Origin: an uncultured Candidatus Peregrinibacteria bacterium
GTDB taxonomy: Bacteria; Patescibacteriota; Gracilibacteria; Peribacterales; Peribacteraceae
Direction: 5' to 3'
Assembly: GCA_913054215.1 (NCBI GenBank)
Contig: CAJXJE010000066.1
Span: 1-5,102, forward strand
Length of the DNA: 5,102 nucleotides
Of the stretch, positions 1 through 5,095 are shown one piece after another. The position numbers were made by a program, and so were the translations under genes. The notes beneath the pieces are model-generated. The model made no database searches, had not been told where the DNA came from, and worked only from the letters and a program-made list of their open reading frames with translations. Every line of letters starts with the position of its first letter. Position 1 is the first letter of the stretch.

Positions 1-1
1 T

Positions 2-757
2 GTGTATTTATCCACTTTCCACTTTCCACTTTCCACTTCGATTTCGATAGAAATCGATTCTCAGATCCCCCCATCTATTGGACTCGCCTCTTCCGCAGCT
101 GTCTTTTCTGCGCTTGCTAAAGCAATTTCTGGTCTTGTAGATGCAGATCTTTCCGATGAGCAAATCAGTGTCATGGCGAGGCTGGGTTCAGGTTCAGCAG
201 CCAGATCGATCTTCGGAGGTTTTGGTGCTATAAAAAATGAACCAAATGATTTCATCGATGGATCCATCGGATTCCAAATTGCCGATGAGCATCACTGGAA
301 CTTGCATGACGTCATCATCGTTCCTAGTGCCGAAGAGAAAAAAATAGGATCAACCGAAGGGCACTCTAAAGCCTGGACAAGTCCACACTTTAAGACGCGT
401 GTGCAAGAGATCGGTGATCACCGTCAACAAGAATGCATCGACGCGATACTCAGTAAAGATTTTGAAAAGCTGCAAAAGGTCGCCGAGCAAGATTGCATGG
501 ATATGCACCACTGTATGCAGACCCAAGATCCACCACTCAACTACTTGTCTAAGGAAACCTATCGGATTATTGATGAAATAAAAACCCTTCGGCAAGCCGA
601 ACACCTCCCCGTGCTCTATACCATAGATGCAGGCCCTACGGTGCATCTCTTTTGCGAGGAAGAAGCTCTAGAGGCCGTCAAAGAATTCGCTCATACCCAG
701 GAGGGATGTCAAGTATTTGAAACTCAGATAGGGAAAGGGACTTCCTTCGTGGAATAA
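2..757 (+). CDS. mvaD: Diphosphomevalonate (or phosphomevalonate) decarboxylase, 5'-truncated by window edge
   Basis: This GHMP-superfamily enzyme carries out the ATP-dependent decarboxylation that yields isopentenyl diphosphate (or isopentenyl phosphate) in the cytoplasm. In the 251 visible residues, GLASSAA (27-33) is the GHMP ATP-binding motif. RLGSGSAARS (60-69) followed by FGGF is the decarboxylase signature with its serines and arginine, normally GSGSACRS. KKIGSTEGH and the TSP segment match the family's central region, and IDAGPT (208-213) carries the catalytic aspartate D209, with T where the family usually has N. The reading frame is open to the left edge. The GTG at position 2 is unlikely to be the start, because roughly 90-100 N-terminal residues of the family would be missing. 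A heptamer repeat (11-38) encodes residues 4-13, just before the strand that leads to the ATP motif. The gene ends 61 bp before the reductase gene. Diphospho- and monophospho-mevalonate decarboxylases, and mevalonate 3-kinase, cannot be told apart with certainty from this fragment. Confidence 0.85.
   Translation: MYLSTFHFPLSTSISIEIDSQIPPSIGLASSAAVFSALAKAISGLVDADLSDEQISVMARLGSGSAARSIFGGFGAIKNEPNDFIDGSIGFQIADEHHWNLHDVIIVPSAEEKKIGSTEGHSKAWTSPHFKTRVQEIGDHRQQECIDAILSKDFEKLQKVAEQDCMDMHHCMQTQDPPLNYLSKETYRIIDEIKTLRQAEHLPVLYTIDAGPTVHLFCEEEALEAVKEFAHTQEGCQVFETQIGKGTSFVE
11..38 (+). repeat. Tandem heptamer array (TCCACTT x4) inside mvaD
   Basis: There are four perfect head-to-tail copies of TCCACTT at 11-17, 18-24, 25-31 and 32-38. 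Because 7 is not a multiple of 3, the repeat is read in all three frames and encodes a non-repetitive peptide at visible residues 4-13. Going from one to four copies adds 21 bp, which keeps the frame. The same unit recurs at 770-797 in the gap after this gene. This is the style of the short tandemly repeated heptamers known from cyanobacteria and other bacteria, but I cannot name a family. Confidence 0.9.
38..57. repeat. Short inverted repeat directly after the heptamer array
   Basis: TCGATTTC (38-45) pairs perfectly with GAAATCGA (50-57) around the 4-nt loop GATA. It abuts the last heptamer unit and lies inside the decarboxylase coding sequence (visible residues 13-19). The later array at 770-797 is likewise followed at once by a hairpin, so array plus hairpin may be one unit. 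It may also be chance, since the bases encode a conserved-looking beta strand. Confidence 0.45.
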
Positions 758-769
758 AGTCCGTCTTTT

Positions 770-797
770 TCCACTTTCCACTTTCCGTTTTCCACTT
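770..797 (+). repeat. Intergenic tandem heptamer array (TCCACTT family, 4 units)
   Basis: The units are TCCACTT (770-776), TCCACTT (777-783), degenerate TCCGTTT (784-790) and TCCACTT (791-797). Both the unit and the total length of 28 bp match the array at 11-38. It fills about half of the 61-bp gap between the decarboxylase and the reductase and runs directly into a hairpin. Its high pyrimidine content on the + strand means this leader has no purine-rich ribosome binding site. Confidence 0.85.
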
Positions 798-819
798 TTC
801 ATTTACCCTGTAAATGAAA
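797..819 (+). promoter_or_regulatory. Hairpin overlapping the HMG-CoA reductase start codon
   Basis: TTTCATTTAC (797-806) and GTAAATGAAA (810-819) form a perfect 10-bp stem around the 3-nt loop CCT. The last stem base is the A of the reductase ATG. Only two of the ten pairs are G-C. No T-run follows, so it does not look like an intrinsic terminator. If transcribed it would partly occlude the start of the pathway's usual control enzyme, so a role in translation control is possible but only inferred. Within the same bases TACCCT (804-809) could serve as a weak -10 element, 9 nt before the ATG. In that case the hairpin would be mostly outside the mRNA. Confidence 0.5.
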
Positions 820-1973
820 TGGACCTCCGTAACCTCCCCGAATCGCTCTCCTCGCATGAGCGCTGTGCCGTGCGAAGAATGAAAATCCAAGACAAGCTGG
901 ACCTCAATCTTTCGCTACTCGGCACAGAGCCCAGTCGCATCGGCCAAGCAGAAGAAAAAAACTGTGAACAGATGTTTGGGAGTATTCCTATTCCTGTTGG
1001 CTACGCAGGACCTTTAAAAGCAACCTTCAGTTCCCAAGAAACCTGCGAATTACATCTGCCACTCGCCACAACAGAAGGTGCCCTCGTAGCCAGTGTAAAC
1101 CGCGGGTGCAAGGCTGCATCTGCCGGTGAAGGTATTCGCATCACCTCTATCCATCACGGAATCTCCAGATCTATTGCGTGGAAAACGAAAGACCCTGATG
1201 CACTTGCTCTGCTGATTACAGAGAAGGAGAAGTTCTGGAAAAAGCAGGGTGAGGCAACCAGTAGTCACTTAAAGATTTTGAGTTTCGAGATAGACCAAAA
1301 AGATGACTATGTGTTTCTTTCTATAAAAGCAGATACCGACGAAGCCATGGGCATGAACATGATAACGATCGCTGCACAAACCATCGGTGATGCCATTGCA
1401 GAACTTGGCAAAGTAGAACTGATAACAATTGCGGGTAATGTTGATAGTGATAAGAAACCGAGTAAGCGTACACACGACAGAGGACGTGGATACGAAGTGA
1501 TCGCCGAAGCGCTCCTCAAACCCCACATCATCAAAGATGTTCTCAAAGTAGATCCTACGAAACTTCTTGATGTATATGAAGCAAAGCTGAAGAGAGGGTC
1601 AGAGATTGCAGGAGCAATTGGATCCAACTTACATGCCGCAAATGTGATCGCCGCTCTCTATCTTTCGACTGGGCAAGACACCGCCCACACAGTAGAAGGT
1701 TCTCTGACAGATACAACCGTGACCGAAGAAGCGCATGGCATTTCTGTCCGTGTTCGCATTCCCGCAATCCTCGTTGGAGTACGGGGAGGCGGAACAGAAC
1801 TCCCTGCCCAGAGGCAATGTCTTGATCTTCTGATGAAACCGAGTACGAACCTAAAGCCTACCCAGCAGCTTGCCGAATCCATCGGTGCTGCAGTCTTGGC
1901 CGGTGAAGTATCGCTCCTTGCCGCTCAGGCTGCACAGAAGCTTGCCAGCAGCCATAAAAAGCTGGCTAGATAA
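819..1973 (+). CDS. hmgA: Hydroxymethylglutaryl-CoA reductase, class I/archaeal type
   Basis: This enzyme reduces HMG-CoA to mevalonate with two NAD(P)H, the committed step of the pathway. At 384 residues it matches soluble archaeal-type enzymes, and no membrane anchor is present. Catalytic residues in family order are E86 in TEGALVAS (85-92), K212 in DKKPS (211-215), D287 in GQD (285-287), and H379 near the C-terminus in SSHKK. EAMGMNM (175-181) is the cofactor-binding segment, usually DAMGMNM, and a glycine-rich RGGGTELPAQ (322-331) follows. The substrate-side motif IPIPVGYAGP (56-65) is also present. The start is chosen because MDLRNLPESL aligns with the normal archaeal N-terminus; the ATG at 814 is out of frame. 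There is no Shine-Dalgarno sequence, and the start lies at the end of a hairpin. A 36-bp gap separates it from the synthase gene. The product assignment is very secure; NADPH over NADH is expected from the class but not proven. Confidence 0.96.
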   Translation: MDLRNLPESLSSHERCAVRRMKIQDKLDLNLSLLGTEPSRIGQAEEKNCEQMFGSIPIPVGYAGPLKATFSSQETCELHLPLATTEGALVASVNRGCKAASAGEGIRITSIHHGISRSIAWKTKDPDALALLITEKEKFWKKQGEATSSHLKILSFEIDQKDDYVFLSIKADTDEAMGMNMITIAAQTIGDAIAELGKVELITIAGNVDSDKKPSKRTHDRGRGYEVIAEALLKPHIIKDVLKVDPTKLLDVYEAKLKRGSEIAGAIGSNLHAANVIAALYLSTGQDTAHTVEGSLTDTTVTEEAHGISVRVRIPAILVGVRGGGTELPAQRQCLDLLMKPSTNLKPTQQLAESIGAAVLAGEVSLLAAQAAQKLASSHKKLAR

Positions 1974-1992
1974 CTTTACTCAGCAAAATCTC

Positions 1993-2001
1993 TGCTAAAA
2001 T
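1993..2001 (+). promoter_or_regulatory. Candidate extended -10 promoter (TGCTAAAAT) for the synthase gene
   Basis: TGC followed by TAAAAT resembles a bacterial extended -10 element (TGnTATAAT). It ends 8 nt before the ATG at 2010, which would place the transcript start about 2 nt before the start codon and give a near-leaderless mRNA. No convincing -35 box is visible 15-18 bp upstream, but extended -10 promoters can do without one. The same arrangement and spacing recur at 5061-5069. It would let synthase, thiolase and the fusion gene be expressed apart from the reductase. Confidence 0.5.
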
Positions 2002-2009
2002 ACCGCCCG

Positions 2010-3032
2010 ATGCAATCCGCCATCCTCGGTTTCGGTATGTCTATCCCCTCTCTCCGTATAAAAACGGAGGAAATTGCCAATACGTGGAAGCAAGATGCAA
2101 ATGCAATGATCAACGGTTTGGGTGTTACAGAGAAGACAGTGCCAGATGCTGGAGAGGACACATTTACCCTCGCGTTTGAAGCAGGAAGACAGGCCATTGA
2201 GATTGCTGATATTCAATCAAGTCAGGTGTCTGCTGTGTTTGTCGGATCCGAAAGTCATCCGTATGCCGTAAAGCCGACAAGTGGAATGGTGGCAGCTGCC
2301 TTAGAATGTGACCCATTTTGCCACTGCGCAGACCTTGAGTTTGCCTGCAAGGCAGGAACAGCAGCAATACAGATTGTCGACAGTATGATCCGTGCAAAGC
2401 AGATCAGCCATGGGCTTGCGATTGGTGCAGACTGCGCTCAAGCCAAGCCTGGTGACGCACTCGAATACACAGCAGCAGCAGGAGCCGCAGCCTTTATCAT
2501 GGGGCCAGCTACTGCCAAGAATGCGTTGTGTCGGATCGACCAGACACTATCGTTTACAACAGACACACCAGACTTCTGGAGAGCAAACGGAAAAGCACAT
2601 CCCGAACATGCAGGAAGATTCACGGGAGAGCCCGCCTACTTCCACCATGTGAGGGAAGCTACCAAGGGAATTCTCGAAATTGGATCGATCAAACCAGAAG
2701 AAATTGATCACGTGATCTTCCACATGCCAAACGCCAAGTTCCCGAGTCGCGTCGCCAAAGAGTTTGGATTTACCAAAGAACAAATGGAGCACGGGTTTAT
2801 CGTCCCAACCATTGGAAACACATACAGTGCCTGCAGTCCACTCGGACTTGCTCATGTGTTACAGCAAGCAAAGAAGGATGATCGTATCCTCCTCGTATCA
2901 TACGGATCGGGTGCAGGAAGCGATGCATTTTTGATGACAATGATGAAAGATGGTGTAAAGCTTGCACCAGATACGAGAGAAACCACCTACGTAAACTACA
3001 CGGAGTACCAATCACTCATCGCTGCCCACTAA
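2010..3032 (+). CDS. hmgS: Hydroxymethylglutaryl-CoA synthase, archaeal type
   Basis: This enzyme condenses acetyl-CoA with acetoacetyl-CoA to give HMG-CoA. The 340-residue length and nearly every long motif fit the archaeal type rather than the longer eukaryotic/Firmicutes MvaS. Catalytic residues are E81 in VGSESHPYAVKP (78-89), nucleophile C113 in DLEFACKAGTAA (108-119), and H238 in FHMPN (237-241). Further family blocks are IGADCAQAKPGDALEYTAAAG (139-158 and on), TTDTPDFWR (183-191), GRFTGEPAYF (202-211), IGNTYSACSPLGLA (268-281) and SYGSGAGSDAF (297-307). No Shine-Dalgarno sequence precedes the ATG; a promoter-like TGCTAAAAT ends 8 nt upstream. Its TAA overlaps the thiolase ATG by one base (TAATG), which points to coupled translation. 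In archaea this enzyme forms a complex with the thiolase and a DUF35 protein, both encoded directly downstream here. Confidence 0.96.
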   Translation: MQSAILGFGMSIPSLRIKTEEIANTWKQDANAMINGLGVTEKTVPDAGEDTFTLAFEAGRQAIEIADIQSSQVSAVFVGSESHPYAVKPTSGMVAAALECDPFCHCADLEFACKAGTAAIQIVDSMIRAKQISHGLAIGADCAQAKPGDALEYTAAAGAAAFIMGPATAKNALCRIDQTLSFTTDTPDFWRANGKAHPEHAGRFTGEPAYFHHVREATKGILEIGSIKPEEIDHVIFHMPNAKFPSRVAKEFGFTKEQMEHGFIVPTIGNTYSACSPLGLAHVLQQAKKDDRILLVSYGSGAGSDAFLMTMMKDGVKLAPDTRETTYVNYTEYQSLIAAH

Positions 3033-4138
3033 TGCGTTCCCCCATCTACCTCACCGGCACCGGACAGACTCGCTTCGGCGAACACTGGGATATGTCAATC
3101 AAAGACCTGATGGAAGAAGCGATTGATAGTGCTATTGAATCTGCACAGTGCACGGCATTGGATATTGATATGGTGGTGGTTGCTAACATGCTCGGAGAAG
3201 TCGCAAGTGACCAAGCACATCTCGGTGCCATGGCTGCATCCCTTCTGCCACATCATCCTCCTGCACTGCGAGCAGAAGCTGCCTGTGCCTCTGGTTCTGT
3301 GGCCCTACACACTGCCTGTGCATTACTGGAAAGTGGAAAGGCTGAGACCGTACTGGTTATCGGCGTAGAGAAGATGACAGATATCAGCCCAGCCAAAATC
3401 GCAGCGGGGCTTATGGGAGCTGCAGATGCGGAAAAAGATGCCCCCTCAGGCCTCACCTTCCCCGGTATTTTTGGACTCATTGCGAGCAGATACATGCACG
3501 AATTCAATCTCACCCGAGAACAACTAAATCTGGTGAGTGCCCGTCATCATGAGAATGCGATGAGCAATCCTTTCGCTCAATTTAGAAAAGAGATTCCAGC
3601 CGAAGCGATTTCCATGTCACCTAAAGTCGCAGACCCACTGTGTATGCTCGACTGCAGCCCTATTTCCGATGGCGCTGCAGCAGTTATTCTTTCTACGAAG
3701 AAAGAAAACCCTATCCGAATAGCTGCTTCTCAACTGGCAACCGATACTCTTAGTATTACCGATCGTCCAACCATCACTTCATTCGCAGCGACCAAGGATG
3801 CCATGGCAGCCGCGTTGGAAGAAGCAGGAATAAACCAGTCTGATATTGATCATTTAGAACTACATGACTGCTTTTCTATCGCAGCGCTGATCTCTTTGGA
3901 GGACATGGGATTTGCAAACCCCGGTGAAGGTATTTCGCTCTACGAAAAGAAAGGAAAGATGACCATCAATCAAAGTGGAGGCCTCAAAGCCTGTGGGCAC
4001 CCAGTTGCAGCCACGGGAATTAAGCAGATAATAGATATCAGCAAACAGATGAAGAGATCCGGAAGAACATACGGACTTGCTCATAACTTTGGCGGAGCAG
4101 CAGCGACTTGCGGTGTCCACATTCTCTCTCATGCGTAA
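3032..4138 (+). CDS. Acetoacetyl-CoA thiolase, SCP2/archaeal type
   Basis: It probably joins two acetyl-CoA into acetoacetyl-CoA, the first step of the pathway. This 368-residue protein has the layout of the SCP2-like/archaeal thiolase group rather than of AtoB-type enzymes. The nucleophilic cysteine is C85 in AEAACASGSVAL (81-92). LHDCFS (277-282) replaces the NEAF motif of classical thiolases. GGLKACGHPVAATG (316-329) carries the catalytic histidine H323. The C-terminal NFGGAAATCGVHIL (352-365) is the final active-site block. The start is fixed by the 1-nt overlap with the synthase stop; there is no Shine-Dalgarno sequence. The 3' end overlaps the fusion gene by 8 nt. Acetoacetyl-CoA synthesis is thermodynamically unfavourable, and in archaea coupling to HMG-CoA synthase through DUF35 pulls it forward. 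The gene order fits that assembly. A sterol or fatty-acid beta-oxidation role, known for relatives, is unlikely in this context. Confidence 0.92.
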   Translation: MRSPIYLTGTGQTRFGEHWDMSIKDLMEEAIDSAIESAQCTALDIDMVVVANMLGEVASDQAHLGAMAASLLPHHPPALRAEAACASGSVALHTACALLESGKAETVLVIGVEKMTDISPAKIAAGLMGAADAEKDAPSGLTFPGIFGLIASRYMHEFNLTREQLNLVSARHHENAMSNPFAQFRKEIPAEAISMSPKVADPLCMLDCSPISDGAAAVILSTKKENPIRIAASQLATDTLSITDRPTITSFAATKDAMAAALEEAGINQSDIDHLELHDCFSIAALISLEDMGFANPGEGISLYEKKGKMTINQSGGLKACGHPVAATGIKQIIDISKQMKRSGRTYGLAHNFGGAAATCGVHILSHA

Positions 4139-5051
4139 TACCCCACCTCAAATCCATCGCGCACAAAAAGACCTGAAGCTGAGGATGCAAGAAGGAACTA
4201 TCGTGTCTTTCACCACAGTACATCATGTACCAGAAGGATTCCCTACAGGGCCTCGAGTCATTGGACTTATCGAGCTTGAAGATGGATCAAAGGTCACCGG
4301 ACAACTGATAACCGACAACCGACAACCGACAACTATCGGTATGAAAGTTCTCCCAAAAATGCGCCTCAGTAGAATTAATAATCAAGGCCTCCGTACCTAT
4401 GATGTTTCCTATGAAATTCCTGTACAGCAAACCGTAAAAAACGAATTCCCCGGTTACGTCTTGGCACTCACTGGCCCCTCTGGTGTAGGAAAAACAACCG
4501 TATCGATTCTCCTCTCTACAAAAGTCGGAAAGTATGTAGAGCGCGTGCCTATTCTCACAACACGTGAGCCAAAAGAAGGTGATGAAGATGAGTACACACA
4601 CGTAAGCTCAGAGGAATTTTTGGAGCTGAAAAACAGCGGCAAGCTTGCAACATTTACCAGCATCCCCTCGCGAAATGAAAAACGTTTGTATGGCTATAAG
4701 ATCAAAGACATCGAAGCGATCTGGAAACAGAAAAAGATCCCCGTGATCATCACAGAAATGAACCTACTCCAAGGACTCGCTTCCCACTATGGACGCAGGT
4801 CGATCCTGTCATTTGGCCTGATGCCTCCTGGCAAAAGTAAGAGACAAATGCTCTCCGCTCTGCTCCACAGACTCCGTGAGCGTGGCCGCGATACCGAGCA
4901 GCAAATCGAAGACCGTCTAAAGAATGCCGAAGAGGATCTGAAGTTCTTCAAAGAGCGCCGTGAACTATTTGATGACCTTATCGTCAACGACAACCTCGAT
5001 ACGGTCGTCGGACATCTAGGTGGATTGGTATTAGAACGCATGAAGGCGTAG
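4131..5051 (+). CDS. DUF35 OB-fold domain fused to a guanylate-kinase-like P-loop domain
   Basis: The 306-residue, cysteine-free protein has two parts. Residues about 20-97 match the DUF35 OB-fold, with EGTIVSFTTVHHVPEGF (21-37), GLIELEDGSKVTGQL (45-59) and IGMKV (69-73). The four-cysteine zinc ribbon that normally precedes this domain is absent. Residues about 108-303 match guanylate kinase: Walker A GPSGVGKTT (115-123), TTREPKEG (143-150), Y155, YG (187-188), the lid helix region RERGRDTEQQIEDRL (249-263) and DLIVNDNLD (282-290). Compared with yeast Gmk, phosphate-binding residues are largely kept (R145, K148 for R, Y155, Y187). The guanine-contacting E69 and S80 positions are not (A173/T174 region and Y189), and the LDID motif reads ITE (207-209). 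The start at 4131 is chosen over the in-frame ATG at 4077, which lies deep inside the thiolase gene. Context suggests a scaffold for thiolase and synthase; the kinase substrate is unknown. Confidence 0.85.
   Translation: MRNTPPQIHRAQKDLKLRMQEGTIVSFTTVHHVPEGFPTGPRVIGLIELEDGSKVTGQLITDNRQPTTIGMKVLPKMRLSRINNQGLRTYDVSYEIPVQQTVKNEFPGYVLALTGPSGVGKTTVSILLSTKVGKYVERVPILTTREPKEGDEDEYTHVSSEEFLELKNSGKLATFTSIPSRNEKRLYGYKIKDIEAIWKQKKIPVIITEMNLLQGLASHYGRRSILSFGLMPPGKSKRQMLSALLHRLRERGRDTEQQIEDRLKNAEEDLKFFKERRELFDDLIVNDNLDTVVGHLGGLVLERMKA
4303..4333 (+). repeat. Tandem heptamer array (AACCGAC) inside the DUF35 domain
   Basis: A first variant unit AACTGAT (4303-4309) is followed by three perfect AACCGAC units (4310-4316, 4317-4323, 4324-4330) and a partial AAC. 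The four units span 28 bp, the same as the TCCACTT arrays at 11-38 and 770-797, but with an unrelated unit. It encodes residues 58-67, in the loop between the GQL strand and IGMKV of the OB-fold, where DUF35 sequences vary. The domain stays in frame and of normal length. Confidence 0.88.
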
Positions 5052-5060
5052 ATCCGCATG

Positions 5061-5069
5061 TGCTACACT
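5061..5069 (+). promoter_or_regulatory. Candidate extended -10 promoter (TGCTACACT) for a gene beyond the window
   Basis: TGC plus TACACT lies 9 nt after the stop codon of the fusion gene. It is followed after exactly 8 nt by GTG (5078-5080), whose frame is open for the eight codons up to the window edge. The layout equals the one at 1993-2001 before the HMG-CoA synthase start. No clear -35 box is seen. If real, a new transcription unit with a near-leaderless mRNA begins here. Confidence 0.4.
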
Positions 5070-5075
5070 ATCCTA

Positions 5076-5095
5076 CCGTGACCCACTCTTCACGG
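5076..5095. repeat. Inverted repeat after the last gene, terminator arm or chance
   Basis: CCGTGA (5076-5081) can pair with TCACGG (5090-5095) around an 8-nt loop. It lies 24 bp after the fusion gene stop and the window ends 7 nt later, so a T-run that would mark an intrinsic terminator cannot be checked. It overlaps the possible GTG start at 5078, so a terminator and a start here exclude each other in part. Confidence 0.3.

Noticed and set aside
2..4. GTG at position 2 as the true start of the decarboxylase
   Set aside because: The GHMP ATP motif would fall at residue 27, against roughly 100-120 in the family, so the N-terminal substrate-binding half would be missing. The gene more likely begins outside the window.
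256..269. Perfect 14-bp palindrome CGATGGATCCATCG
   Set aside because: It lies in coding sequence away from any start. A palindrome of this length is expected roughly once in some tens of kilobases, and no second copy was noticed.
1974..2009. Terminator between reductase and synthase genes
   Set aside because: Only 4-bp inverted matches (AGCA/TGCT) are seen, with no GC-rich stem or T-run.
3253..3513. Long open frames on the minus strand across the thiolase, reductase and synthase genes
   Set aside because: They lie wholly opposite strongly conserved coding sequence, their translations show no recognisable motif, and they are explained by codon bias of the + strand genes.
4077..4130. In-frame extension of the fusion gene upstream to the ATG at 4077
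   Set aside because: It would overlap the conserved thiolase C-terminal block (NFGG to the stop) by 62 bp, and the 18 extra residues resemble neither DUF35 nor a zinc ribbon. The ATG at 4131 gives the common short overlap.
4325..4340. Short inverted repeat ACCGA/TCGGT at the end of the AACCGAC array
   Set aside because: A 5-bp stem with a 6-nt loop inside coding sequence is weak and partly forced by the repeat unit itself.
819..5051. Possible reassigned TGA codon, since no gene ends in TGA
   Set aside because: All frames are full-length in the standard code with no internal TGA at conserved positions. Five stops (four TAA, one TAG) are too few to infer a code change.
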